Of a stretch of DNA of 64,000 nt, positions 8,494 to 17,097 are shown one piece after another. Location of the stretch: contig NZ_CP067102.1 in the NCBI RefSeq assembly GCF_016616885.1, forward strand, positions 3,438,501 to 3,502,500, given 5' to 3'. The position numbers were made by a program, and so were the translations under genes. The notes beneath the pieces were generated by a model. The model had not been told where the DNA came from. It did no database searches and saw nothing but the letters and a program-made list of their open reading frames with translations. Positions within the stretch are counted from its first letter, which is position 1. Each line of letters begins with the position of its first letter. This DNA comes from Bradyrhizobium diazoefficiens. GTDB lineage: Bacteria; Pseudomonadota; Alphaproteobacteria; Rhizobiales; Xanthobacteraceae.

Positions 8494-8994
8494 TCAGCCG
8501 CGTGAGCGTTTGCGGGCGCTGGCATGGCGGTTACGCGCAGGTTTCCTCGAGGTAACCGAGGGCCTATCCGCCTCGGTGGAGCGGACACTGGCAAAGGATT
8601 GCCGCAGACCGTCGATGGATTCGTTCAAATTGGCGACCTGGTCCGACAGTCGCTTGGTATCGGCCTGCTGCGAGGCGAGCAGCCGCTTCATGGTCAAAAG
8701 CTGGTCCTGCACGACCTGGAGCTGGTCGATCGATTCCTGCTGGGTCGCTTCCAGCCCCTTGGTCTTCTCGACGAGTTGCTCGGAGGCCTGCGCCGTGCGC
8801 GCCTGAAGCTGCCGCGATGCGACTACCCGGTCGGTCTCGGGCGTAGCGCCAGTATAGGCGCGCCAGATCGCGATCGAGGTCACGCCTGCGATCAGCAGCA
8901 GCAGCGCTACGGCCGTGAGCGCGATCGGCTGGGCACCGAGACGGAGGAGCGGATTGGACGTTGTGTCCTCTGCGAGATCGATCATCGCTGACAA
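8494..8994 (-). CDS. Single-pass membrane protein with coiled coil
   Basis: A 166-residue protein. Residues about 24-45 form one hydrophobic helix, followed by a long predicted coiled coil (about 58-140, rich in Gln, Leu and Glu) and a basic tail ending RKRSRG. This is a common architecture for conserved rhizobial membrane proteins of unknown role. The basic tail might contact nucleic acid or acidic lipids, which is inference. No recognised domain. Confidence 0.7.
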   Translation of the reverse strand: MSAMIDLAEDTTSNPLLRLGAQPIALTAVALLLLIAGVTSIAIWRAYTGATPETDRVVASRQLQARTAQASEQLVEKTKGLEATQQESIDQLQVVQDQLLTMKRLLASQQADTKRLSDQVANLNESIDGLRQSFASVRSTEADRPSVTSRKPARNRHASARKRSRG

Positions 8995-9258
8995 AACCCA
9001 AATTGAAACTTGGTGAGTGGCGAAGAGCGGCAGCGCAAGAACGCAGAACGAGGCGGCCGGGGCGTCCCGAAAGCGTTACAGTTCAGCAACAAATGGGACG
9101 AAAAGGTGGCCGCCGGCGGAAAAAGCGCAATTGACCCAGGGCCACGGCTCCGGCGGCACGCCCAAAAGAAGTCCCTGTCCAGGCCGAATTCGGCTTGAGC
9201 GGGCAGTATCAGAATATGCTTAGCAGCCCACCGTGCTAGCGGCGGGGAAACGGGGCCG

Positions 9259-9450
9259 TTACGGGCGCGCGGCCTTCAACGAAGGCTGGATCGTCATGCG
9301 ATAGGCAATGAAGGCGCTGCCGTCGAACGTCTCCAAAACCTCGTCACAGGCCGGACAGCGATACTCGCCTGTGTTGGCGGGCGGCGTAGCGAGCTCAAGT
9401 CGCCGAAAACCGGCCCCGCACGCTGAGCAGGTGACATCGTCCTTTTTCAT
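9259..9450 (-). CDS. Small zinc-ribbon protein
   Basis: A 63-residue protein with two CxxC knuckles, CSAC (residues 8-11) and CPAC (32-35), spaced as in a zinc ribbon. No signal peptide. Conserved small zinc-ribbon proteins of this size are frequent in Bradyrhizobium and mostly uncharacterised; a nucleic-acid or protein-binding role is likely only by analogy. It stands alone, with over 250 bases of apparently empty DNA on its 5'-distal side (8995-9258). Confidence 0.7.
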   Translation of the reverse strand: MKKDDVTCSACGAGFRRLELATPPANTGEYRCPACDEVLETFDGSAFIAYRMTIQPSLKAARP

Positions 9451-9564
9451 ACAAACCCCGTAAAAATACTGGCGCGGCCTCTTAGCACAGCTTCGGGCGA
9501 AACCGGGGACGCTTATGACAGATACATAAAATTTGATCGCGCTATCAGCGTGTGGACCGCAGGC

Positions 9565-10296
9565 TTACGGCTGAAACGGCGCAAATGGGCCTGAATAGGT
9601 CTTCGACCGCGGCGCCGCGTAGGGACCGAGCCGCGAGGTCGTCAGCCCAAGCCGCACCAGTCCCTCGGCCAGTGTCACCGCAGCGGCGACGCCATCGACC
9701 ACGGGCAGGCCATGAGTGGCAGCCAGTTCGGCGGCCAGATCAGCCATGCCGGCGCACCCGAGCACGATGGCCTCGGCGCGGTCGTCGCGGATCGCGGCCG
9801 TGATCTCCGCGGAAATTTTGCCAAGGGCATCTGCGTTGCGCTCCTCGAGCGCGAGCACCGGGACCTCGGCGGCTCGGACGCGGGCGCAGCGCTCGGCGAG
9901 GCCGTATTTCCGTAAATTGTGTTCGATCGGCACGATGGAGACACCGAGCGTCGTCACCACCGCAAAGCGCGCTGCGATCAGGCTCGCGATGTGAAAGCCG
10001 GCTTCGCCGATACCGATCACCGGCGCCTTCGCCACAGCGCGTGCCGCGTCGAGGCCGGTGTCGTCGAAGCAAGCGATGAGATGCGCGTCCGCGCCGTCGC
10101 GGTCGGCTTCGCGGATGCAGCCGAGCATGCCGGGGACTGCGAAGGCCTCGTCGTAAAATCCCTCGATCGAGACCGGCCCCATCGCGGGCTGGCGTGCATC
10201 GATCACAGTATCGGGCAGCGCGATCGCGCGCGCCGCCGCGGCGATCTTCGCCGTCATCGTGGCCGTGGTGTTGGGATTGACGACGTGCAGTCGCAT
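9565..10296 (-). CDS. Aspartate/glutamate (hydantoin) racemase family protein
   Basis: A 243-residue protein starting at ATG 10296, only 5 bases after the upstream permease stop. Both family active-site cysteines are present: one in IACFDDTGLDAA and one in VLGCAGMADL. That two-Cys pattern, with the N-terminal VNPNTT motif, fits hydantoin racemase and related cofactor-independent racemases. It is the last gene of a five-gene operon with a complete ABC importer. The importer may therefore bring in a chiral amino-acid derivative or hydantoin that this enzyme interconverts in the cytoplasm. Substrate is not known. Confidence 0.85.
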   Translation of the reverse strand: MRLHVVNPNTTATMTAKIAAAARAIALPDTVIDARQPAMGPVSIEGFYDEAFAVPGMLGCIREADRDGADAHLIACFDDTGLDAARAVAKAPVIGIGEAGFHIASLIAARFAVVTTLGVSIVPIEHNLRKYGLAERCARVRAAEVPVLALEERNADALGKISAEITAAIRDDRAEAIVLGCAGMADLAAELAATHGLPVVDGVAAAVTLAEGLVRLGLTTSRLGPYAAPRSKTYSGPFAPFQP

Positions 10297-10301
10297 CGTG
10301 A

Positions 10302-11180
10302 TCAGACGAGCCCTTTGCCGGCGTCCGAGCCTTTGGCCGCCTGCCGCTTGTTGAGCATGTGGATGGTGCCGAGCGCAAGCGTGATCACCGCAAAGGACAC
10401 CGCGGAGATGATGGTGCCGAGCGCATAGATGTCCGGGTTCGTCACGGTCGTGGTGAGGCCCTGGAGATCGAGCGGCAATGTATTCACCGCGCCGATCGCC
10501 TGGCTGGAGCGCGCGAGTTCGTCCCAGGACAGCGTGAAGCCGAACAGGCCGATACCGATCACCGAGGGCAGGATGATCGGCAGCACGACATGACGGAAGG
10601 CCTGCCACGGCGTCGCGCCGAGATCACGCGCGGCTTCCTCGAGCCGGGGATCGAAGCGGTTGAAGATCGCAAACATGATCAGGAGGCCGAACGGCAGCGT
10701 CCAGGTCAGGTGCGCGCCGAGCCCGGAGGTGAGCAGGCCCATCGAGGTCTCGAAACTCTCGTTCCAGTGCGCCTTGATCAGATCGTCGACGATGCGGAAT
10801 TCGAGCGAGATCCCGAGCGAGGTGATGATCGAGGGCACGATGAGGCTCGCGATCGCCGAATAGAACAGAATGCTCTGCGCCTTGAACTTCCGGCGGAAGG
10901 CCATGCCGGCGGCGACCGACAGCACGACGGTGACGGCCATCACGATGACGCCGAGCAGCAGCGAGCGGCGGAAGGCCGCGCCGAGATCGACGATGCCGGT
11001 CCCCTGGAACAGCTTTGTCAGCCAATAGGTCGACACGCCGTTCATCGGGAAGGTGAGGCCGCCTTGCGGCCCCTGGAACGACAACACGTAGATCGCAATC
11101 ATCGGGCCGTAGAGAAACAGCACATAGGCCGCGAAGAAGATCGCGAGCACGTAGAACGAGCGCGAGCGTCCTTCCTTCAT
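10302..11180 (-). CDS. ABC transporter permease (PotC-like)
   Basis: A 292-residue inner-membrane permease with about six transmembrane helices. The cytoplasmic EAA loop that docks onto the ATPase is clear (EEAARDLGATPWQAFRHVVL). Similarity is to the PotC/YdcV subunit of polyamine-type importers. It lies three bases after the partner permease and five bases before the racemase gene, so the genes are cotranscribed. It pairs with the PotB-like permease to form the channel. Confidence 0.9.
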   Translation of the reverse strand: MKEGRSRSFYVLAIFFAAYVLFLYGPMIAIYVLSFQGPQGGLTFPMNGVSTYWLTKLFQGTGIVDLGAAFRRSLLLGVIVMAVTVVLSVAAGMAFRRKFKAQSILFYSAIASLIVPSIITSLGISLEFRIVDDLIKAHWNESFETSMGLLTSGLGAHLTWTLPFGLLIMFAIFNRFDPRLEEAARDLGATPWQAFRHVVLPIILPSVIGIGLFGFTLSWDELARSSQAIGAVNTLPLDLQGLTTTVTNPDIYALGTIISAVSFAVITLALGTIHMLNKRQAAKGSDAGKGLV

Positions 11181-11183
11181 CGC

Positions 11184-12143
11184 CTACAGCTCCTTCTTGA
11201 TGTCGACGATGCGCGACATCATGGTGATGATCAGGAAGGTGATGACGAGCAGGATCACGGCATTGGCGGCCGCGGCCGGGAATTGCAGCGCGTTCACCCG
11301 CGTCTCGATGATCTTGCCGGCGGCCGCGATCTGCTGGCCGCCCATCACGCCGATGGTGATGAAGTCGCCCATCACGATGGTGATGACGAAGATCGAGCCG
11401 ATCACGATGCCGGGTTTGGCGAGTGGAATGATGACGTTAGTCAGCGTCTGGAAGCCGGTGGCGCCCGCGTCATAGGCGGCCTCGATCAGCGACTTGTCGA
11501 TCCGGATCATCGAATTGAAGATCGGCACCACCATGAAGAAGGTGAAGAGGTGAACCAGCGCCAGCACCACGGAGAATTCGGAGAACAGCAGCCATTCCAC
11601 CGGCTGGTTGATCAGGCCTGTCTTCATCAGGCCGGAGTTCACCAGGCCATTGCGCCCGAGCAGCGGGATCCAGGCGATCATGCGGATGACGTTGGAGGTC
11701 CAGAACGGGATCGTGCAGAGCAGCGACAGTCCCATCTGCCAGGTCTTGGACTTGACGTGGAAGGCAAGGAAATAGGCGACCCAGAAGCCGATGAAGAGCG
11801 TGATGGCCCAGACCAGGAAGCACAGCTTCAGCGTCTTCAGATAGGTCTTGGCGATGGTGCAGAGATCGGGCAGCTGCGCGATGCAGCCTTCAAACGTGTC
11901 GGTGTAGCCGCGGCCGGAGAAGGCCGGCAGCAATTGATATTCGTTGTAGTCCCAGAACGAGACGATGACGACGAAGACGAGCGGGATCAGGAAGAAAGCG
12001 AGAAACACCAGCATCATCGGACCGGCCTGAAGCCAGGAGATGAAGGAGGGCGACAGGCGCGTCGGCTTTGCGGCGCGCGCTGTGCCCGACCCCGGGATCA
12101 ATCCCGGGGCTGCCTGTTGCAGGATGTCTTCCGACGTATCCAT
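11184..12143 (-). CDS. ABC transporter permease (PotB-like)
   Basis: A 319-residue permease with six or more transmembrane helices and an EAA loop (IEAAYDAGATGFQTLTNVII). The start at ATG 12143 overlaps the TGA of the substrate-binding protein gene by one base, which implies translational coupling and argues against the longer open frame. It has a large periplasmic loop between the first two helices, as in PotB. Partner of the PotC-like permease in the same operon. Confidence 0.9.
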   Translation of the reverse strand: MDTSEDILQQAAPGLIPGSGTARAAKPTRLSPSFISWLQAGPMMLVFLAFFLIPLVFVVIVSFWDYNEYQLLPAFSGRGYTDTFEGCIAQLPDLCTIAKTYLKTLKLCFLVWAITLFIGFWVAYFLAFHVKSKTWQMGLSLLCTIPFWTSNVIRMIAWIPLLGRNGLVNSGLMKTGLINQPVEWLLFSEFSVVLALVHLFTFFMVVPIFNSMIRIDKSLIEAAYDAGATGFQTLTNVIIPLAKPGIVIGSIFVITIVMGDFITIGVMGGQQIAAAGKIIETRVNALQFPAAAANAVILLVITFLIITMMSRIVDIKKEL

Positions 12144-13432
12144 CACGCGGCGATGAACTCGTTCCACTTGCGGACCATGTAGTCGTTCTCGTCCATCACG
12201 GCGTTCCAGCAGGCGACGCCGCCCATGCGGTCCTCGTAGGAGCCGCCGTCACGCACGGAGCCTGCCTTCTCCAGCAGCGAGCCGTCGGGCGCCTTGATGT
12301 CCTTCTCGGCCGGCTTGCCTTCCATCCAGTAAGCCCACTCGTAGGGCTCCATGTTGGCTTTCGCGGTCGAGAGCACGGCCGAGTAATAGCCCTGGCGGTT
12401 GAGGTACGCGCCGGCATAGCCGGACAGGAACCAGTTCACGAACTCATAGGCCCAGTCGAGCTTCGGACCCGAGACGCCCTTGGAGACGCAGAAGCCCGAG
12501 GCCCAGGAGCGATAGCCTTCCTTCAGCGGCTGGAAGGTGCAGGCGATGCCCATCGAACGCACCTTCGTCACCGCCGGCGACCACATCGACTGGATGACGG
12601 TCTCACCCGAGGCCATCAGGTTGACGCTCTCGTTAAAGTCCTTCCAGAACGCGCGGAACTGGCCGGCCTTCTTCGCCTCGGTCATCACCTTCATGGTGAG
12701 ATCGATCTCTTCCTTGGTCATGTTGCCCTTGTCGGCATATTTGTACTTGCCGGTGGCTTCCACGACCATCGCGGCATCCATGATGCCGATCGAGGGGATG
12801 TTGAGGATCGAGGCCTTGCCCTTGAACTCGGGGTTGAGCAGCTCAGCCCAGGAGCTGATCGGGCGCTTGATGATGTCGGGGCGGATGCCGAGCGTGTCGG
12901 CATTGTAGACGGTCGGGATCAGCGTGACGAACTCGGTCGCCGACGTCGCGAACTTCTTGGAGTCCTTGCCTTCGAGATAGAGCACCTTCCACGGTGCGGT
13001 GCCCTGGCCGCCGATCTTCTTCCCGCCGGGCGTCTCGCCCTTGGTGAAGACAGGCGTGATGTTGTCGAATTCCTTGATCTTCTTGGCGTCGAGGGCAAGG
13101 ATGTTGCCCGACGGCACGATCTTCTTCAGCGAGAAATATTCGATGTCCAGCACGTCGAAGGAATTCGGCTGGGTCATCACGCGCTTGGTGACGTCGTCGG
13201 TGGTCGCGGTGATGTATTCGATCTTGATGCCGGTGTCCTTCAGGCACTGCTTGGAGATGTCGTCGCCCTCGTTCACGGCGGTGCCGAGATAGCGCAGCAC
13301 CTTCGGCTCGGCCGACATCACGTAGGGGAAGCCGGTGATGGCGCCGGAGCCGGCGGCAAGGCCCGCCAGACCCGCGGTGCTCTTGAGTAGCGTGCGGCGG
13401 CTGACGCCGGTCTTTTTGGTGGTCTCGGTCAT
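12143..13432 (-). CDS. ABC transporter substrate-binding protein with Tat signal
   Basis: A 429-residue periplasmic binding protein of the spermidine/putrescine (PotD-like) superfamily. The N-terminus carries a twin-arginine motif (SRRTLLK) followed by a hydrophobic stretch, so export should be through the Tat system. The ATG at 13432 has AGGAG 8 bases upstream; a GTG nine bases earlier is less likely. It captures the ligand for the two permeases downstream. The ligand is unknown; the adjoining racemase makes an amino-acid derivative or hydantoin as plausible as a polyamine. Confidence 0.88.
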   Translation of the reverse strand: MTETTKKTGVSRRTLLKSTAGLAGLAAGSGAITGFPYVMSAEPKVLRYLGTAVNEGDDISKQCLKDTGIKIEYITATTDDVTKRVMTQPNSFDVLDIEYFSLKKIVPSGNILALDAKKIKEFDNITPVFTKGETPGGKKIGGQGTAPWKVLYLEGKDSKKFATSATEFVTLIPTVYNADTLGIRPDIIKRPISSWAELLNPEFKGKASILNIPSIGIMDAAMVVEATGKYKYADKGNMTKEEIDLTMKVMTEAKKAGQFRAFWKDFNESVNLMASGETVIQSMWSPAVTKVRSMGIACTFQPLKEGYRSWASGFCVSKGVSGPKLDWAYEFVNWFLSGYAGAYLNRQGYYSAVLSTAKANMEPYEWAYWMEGKPAEKDIKAPDGSLLEKAGSVRDGGSYEDRMGGVACWNAVMDENDYMVRKWNEFIAA

Positions 13433-13476
13433 TCCAGTCACTCCTCTGTGTTGCGCATTTTCTAGAGATGACGGCG

Positions 13477-14463
13477 CTATTGCAGACGTTGCGCCTTGGC
13501 GGGATCCCAGGTGGCCAGCACGCGATCGCCCGGACGGAACGGGTGGACGTCGAAGGCGGCTTCAGGAACGTGAGAGAACAGGGCGGTGCCGTCGTCGAGC
13601 GTGAGCGAGACGGCGACATAGGAGCCCTGGTACTCGGTCTGGGTCAGCAGCGCCGGCGCGCCGAACGCGCCGTCAGTGACCGGCTTGATGCCGAGCTGAT
13701 CGGCGCGCACGGCGATGAGGCTGCCGGCGTCGCTGAGGACGTTGTGGCCGCCGATGAAGCGCGCCACGAATTCGGTGCGGGGGTGGTGGAAGATGTCACG
13801 GGCCGTGCCCTGCTGCTCGATCCTGCCCTGGTTCATCACCACGATGTGGTCGGCGAGCGCCATCGCCTCTTCCTGGCCATGAGTGACCTGGATGAAGCTG
13901 ATGCCGAGCTCGCGCTGCAGCCGTTTCAATTCGCCGCGCATCCTCACCCGCAGGAACGGATCGAGCGCGGACAGCGGCTCGTCGAGCAGGAGGATCTGCG
14001 GCTCGGTGATCAGCGCGCGGGCGAGCGCGACGCGCTGCTGCTGGCCGCCGGAGAGCTGGGCCGGCAGGCGGCCGGCGTAGGGGCTCATCGCCACCAGCTC
14101 CAGCAATTCGCCGGCACGCTTGTGCCGCGTCGCGCGATCGACGCCGCGCATTTTCAGGGCAAACGCAACATTGTCGAGCACGCTCAGATGCGGAAACAGT
14201 GCGTAGGACTGAAACATCATCGCCGTGCCGCGCTTGGCGGGCTCGAGGTCGGTGACGTTCTGCGCGCCCAGGATGATGTCGCCCTCGCTGACCGCCTCGT
14301 GGCCCGCGACCATGCGCAACGTCGAGGTTTTGCCGCAGCCGGAGGGGCCGAGCAGGCAGCAATAGGTGCCGGCGGGAATCTTCAGATTGACGGTGTCGAC
14401 CGCCAGCGTCGTGTCGTAGCGCTTGGTGACGGCGACCAGTTCGAGAGCGGCGGGAGTGGCCAT
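13477..14463 (-). CDS. ABC transporter ATP-binding protein (PotA-like)
   Basis: A 328-residue ATPase. It shows Walker A (GPSGCGKT, residues 39-46), a Q-loop ([11 protein letters not shown]), the signature LSGGQQQRV, Walker B (ILLLDEP) and the switch His (VTHGQEEA). The C-terminal third is a TOBE-type domain, as in PotA-class importers. It is the first gene of the minus-strand operon, with 44 bases before the binding-protein start. The divergent GntR gene about 270 bases away is a natural candidate regulator. Confidence 0.92.
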   Translation of the reverse strand: MATPAALELVAVTKRYDTTLAVDTVNLKIPAGTYCCLLGPSGCGKTSTLRMVAGHEAVSEGDIILGAQNVTDLEPAKRGTAMMFQSYALFPHLSVLDNVAFALKMRGVDRATRHKRAGELLELVAMSPYAGRLPAQLSGGQQQRVALARALITEPQILLLDEPLSALDPFLRVRMRGELKRLQRELGISFIQVTHGQEEAMALADHIVVMNQGRIEQQGTARDIFHHPRTEFVARFIGGHNVLSDAGSLIAVRADQLGIKPVTDGAFGAPALLTQTEYQGSYVAVSLTLDDGTALFSHVPEAAFDVHPFRPGDRVLATWDPAKAQRLQ

Positions 14464-14730
14464 GGTGTGTCCGGGACGATGTAGTGTTCCGCCTCTCTCC
14501 GCAAGGTCCGTGCCAACAGCGCAAATCTGGTCGAATCTAAAAACTGTGCAGCGGAGTCAGGTCGTTAGATCGAATTCGGCGCGGTTGTGCAGCGCACGGG
14601 CCGCGCAGGGATGTGCACACGAAATGGGCGGAGATTGTATAAAGTTTCGCCTGTGATTGGATACAGCTCGTCGATTACCATACGAGGCCAAACGTCGTCG
14701 ACCAAGCCCTCAAACTCAGCCTTCGAACTA

Positions 14731-15438
14731 ATGGCCGCCAAATCCCGCCCAAAATCCGATGCGCCCGACGTGAGCGATCGCGTCAGCCGGATCAGGGAGG
14801 GAGTGACTGCGGCGATCCTCGAGCATCGCCTGCTGCCGGGCACCAAGCTCGGCGAGGACGAGATCGGCGAGATCTATGGCGCGAGCCGCACGCTGGTCCG
14901 CACGGCGCTGCAGCAGCTCGCGCATGAGGGCATCGTCAACATCGAGAAGAACCGCGGCGCCTTCGTTGCGCGCCCGACGCCGGCGGACGCACGCGAAGTG
15001 TTCGAGGCGCGCCGCCTGATCGAGCCCACCATCGTCGATCACGCTGTCGATGCCGTCTCGCCCGCGTGGATCAATCGCCTTCAGCAGCACCTCACTGAGG
15101 AGCGCGAGGCCGAGCTGCGTGGCGACGCGCGCGCCTCGGTCCGGCTCTCCGGCGACTTTCATCGGCTCATAGCCGAGATGAGCGGCCACAGCATCTATCT
15201 CGGCTTCCTGAAAGAGCTGATCGCGCGCTCTTCGCTGATCATCCTGCTCTATCGCCGTCACGACACGCCGGCCTGCGGCACTGATCATCACGCCGAGATC
15301 GTCACCGCGATCCGCACGCGCGACAAGCAGGCCGCACGTTCGCAGATGCTGTCGCATCTGAACGAGATCGAGGCCGAGCTGTTCCTGAAGGATCCCGCCG
15401 CCGACGAGCTGCGGCTCGCGGACGTGCTGGGCGCGTAA
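14731..15438 (+). CDS. GntR family (FCD-type) transcriptional regulator
   Basis: A 235-residue cytoplasmic regulator. Residues about 15-80 form the GntR winged helix-turn-helix (EIGEIYGASRTLVRTAL is the recognition region). Residues about 90-225 form an FCD ligand-binding bundle with conserved acidic and His positions (FHRLIAEMSG, DHHAEIVTAI). The ATG at 14731 was chosen because the longer frame adds 48 residues unlike the family. It diverges from the ABC importer operon, the usual place for an autoregulated FCD repressor. An imperfect TGTAT/ATACA inverted pair at 14636-14665 is a weak operator candidate. Confidence 0.88.
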   Translation: MAAKSRPKSDAPDVSDRVSRIREGVTAAILEHRLLPGTKLGEDEIGEIYGASRTLVRTALQQLAHEGIVNIEKNRGAFVARPTPADAREVFEARRLIEPTIVDHAVDAVSPAWINRLQQHLTEEREAELRGDARASVRLSGDFHRLIAEMSGHSIYLGFLKELIARSSLIILLYRRHDTPACGTDHHAEIVTAIRTRDKQAARSQMLSHLNEIEAELFLKDPAADELRLADVLGA

Positions 15439-15455
15439 GCGAGCCGCACGGCCTC

Positions 15456-15665
15456 CTAGGGCAGCGAAGATCCCTCGTTGCGTCTGACGATCTTCAGCAC
15501 CAGCAGACCGGCGCCCAGGATCAGGAAGAGAACCCCGACGAAAGTCGTGTCGCCGGATTCGAAGGTCACGCCGACTGCGGTCAGCAGGCATCCGACGATG
15601 ATCGCGAAGAGCCCGCCGAGCTTCTTGATGAGCAGGACGTGTCCGTCACTTGTTTGTGCCGCCAT
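15456..15665 (-). CDS. Small two-helix membrane protein
   Basis: A 69-residue protein with two hydrophobic helices (about 15-33 and 42-60) and a basic C-terminus. The ATG at 15665 is preferred because GAGGCG lies about 7 bases upstream; a GTG at 15680 is in frame. It faces the GntR gene tail to tail. Unknown function. Confidence 0.65.
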   Translation of the reverse strand: MAAQTSDGHVLLIKKLGGLFAIIVGCLLTAVGVTFESGDTTFVGVLFLILGAGLLVLKIVRRNEGSSLP

Positions 15666-16032
15666 GTTACGCCTCATCACTTGTTGTCGCGCCTGCGTTC
15701 GCTGCCCCTGCTGTCATATCCCCGTCGAACAGGCTCCGCCCATCGTACGCTCGATCGCGCTGGTTGCAATCTTGCGTTGACCGCAAACGTTTCGTGGCAA
15801 TTGCATTTAATTTGAGTTCGACGCTTGTGAGGCAGACGCACTTACTCAATTGCCTAAAATTCCCGAGGCGATCATCTGTTGCGATGCATCACCGTCGGAG
15901 TGGTATGGCTGAACTGCAGAATCGCCCTATAGTTGTAAATTGACTCCGCATCGACATCAGCATCAACTTGCTGCGCGCTTTGAGTTCTGGAGCGGAGCCG
16001 ACACCAGGCGCACCGTTCCTCGGAGTAGTGCA
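15666..16032. other. Intergenic region upstream of glutaminase
   Basis: About 370 bases between the small membrane protein and the glutaminase start. It includes an AT-rich patch (about 15790-15860) that probably holds the promoter of the glutaminase operon. I see no gene, RNA structure or repeat in it. Confidence 0.5.
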
Positions 16033-17031
16033 ATGGCGCCGCATGCCGTCGTCGAAGAGCGGGAGCCTGCGTATGTCTCGACCGGCCATCTGCCGGGTCC
16101 GGAGGCTGTGCAGTCGCTGGTGAACGAGGCGCAGCGACGCTTTCAATCAAACCGCGACGGTGAGAATTCGCAGGTCTATCCCGCGCTCGCGCGGGTGCCG
16201 AGCGAATTGTTCGGCGTCTGCGTCGTCGGCACCAGCGGGCGCGTCTATGGCGCCGGAGATGTCGACTACGAATTCTCGATCATGAGCGTGTCGAAGCCGT
16301 TCCTGTTCGCGCTGGTCTGCGAGACCATCGGGCCCGAGGAGGCGCGCGCAAAGCTCGGCGCCAACGCGACCGGGCTTCCATTCAATTCGCTCGCCGCGAT
16401 CGAGCAAGGCAGTGGCCGCACCAATCCGATGGTCAATGCCGGCGCGATAGCGACGACCAGCCTGGCGCCGGGCGCGACTGCCGGGGCGCGGTGGACATTC
16501 ATCCATGACGGGCTCTCGCGCTTTGCCGGCCGCACGCTGCCGCTCAACGAAGAGGTCTATGCGTCAGCCTCGCAGACCAATTTCCGCAACCGCAGCATCG
16601 CGCGGTTGCTGGAGAGCTACGGCCGCATCTATTGCGACGCCAAGGAAGCGACCGATCTCTACACGCGGCAGTGCTCGCTCAATGTGAGCGCCCGCGATCT
16701 TGCCGTGATGGGCGCGACGTTGGCCGATGGCGGCGTCAATCCGGTCACGAAGCAGCGTGTCGTCGATGCCTCGGTCTGCCATTACGCGCTCGCCGTCATG
16801 ATCACCGCCGGGCTGTATGAGACGTCAGGCGACTGGCTCTACGACATCGGCCTGCCCGGCAAGAGTGGGATCGGCGGCGGCATCGTCGCGGTGTCGCCGG
16901 GCAAGGGAGGATTCGGCACCTTCGCGCCGCCGCTCGACGCAGCTGGCAACAGCGTCCGGGGACAGCTTGCCGCAAAGTTCCTGTCGCAGCGGCTGGGGAT
17001 GGATCTGTTCGTATCGCAACCGGAACAGTGA
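16033..17031 (+). CDS. glsA: Glutaminase A
   Basis: A 332-residue enzyme that hydrolyses glutamine to glutamate and ammonia. It belongs to the serine-dependent beta-lactamase-like glutaminase family: the SxxK motif is SVSK (Ser85, Lys88), followed by the conserved NPMVNAGAIA and GKSGIGGG segments. Length is slightly above the usual 300-310 residues because of an N-terminal extension; ATG 16033 has GGAG about 11 bases upstream. It probably heads an operon with an MFS transporter, an HdeD-like protein and an amidohydrolase. In enteric bacteria and Brucella, ammonia from this enzyme protects against acid, which fits the HdeD neighbour. Confidence 0.92.
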   Translation: MAPHAVVEEREPAYVSTGHLPGPEAVQSLVNEAQRRFQSNRDGENSQVYPALARVPSELFGVCVVGTSGRVYGAGDVDYEFSIMSVSKPFLFALVCETIGPEEARAKLGANATGLPFNSLAAIEQGSGRTNPMVNAGAIATTSLAPGATAGARWTFIHDGLSRFAGRTLPLNEEVYASASQTNFRNRSIARLLESYGRIYCDAKEATDLYTRQCSLNVSARDLAVMGATLADGGVNPVTKQRVVDASVCHYALAVMITAGLYETSGDWLYDIGLPGKSGIGGGIVAVSPGKGGFGTFAPPLDAAGNSVRGQLAAKFLSQRLGMDLFVSQPEQ

Positions 17032-17097
17032 ATGCGCAAAAAAGATCGGCGGCCCGCTGGCCCGACCGATCGCAACGCCGATTAACGGGAGGACGCC

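Noticed and set aside
10359..13390. Long plus-strand open frames across the ABC importer operon
   Set aside because: They are antisense to five well-supported minus-strand genes and translate to low-complexity His/Arg/Asp-rich sequence.
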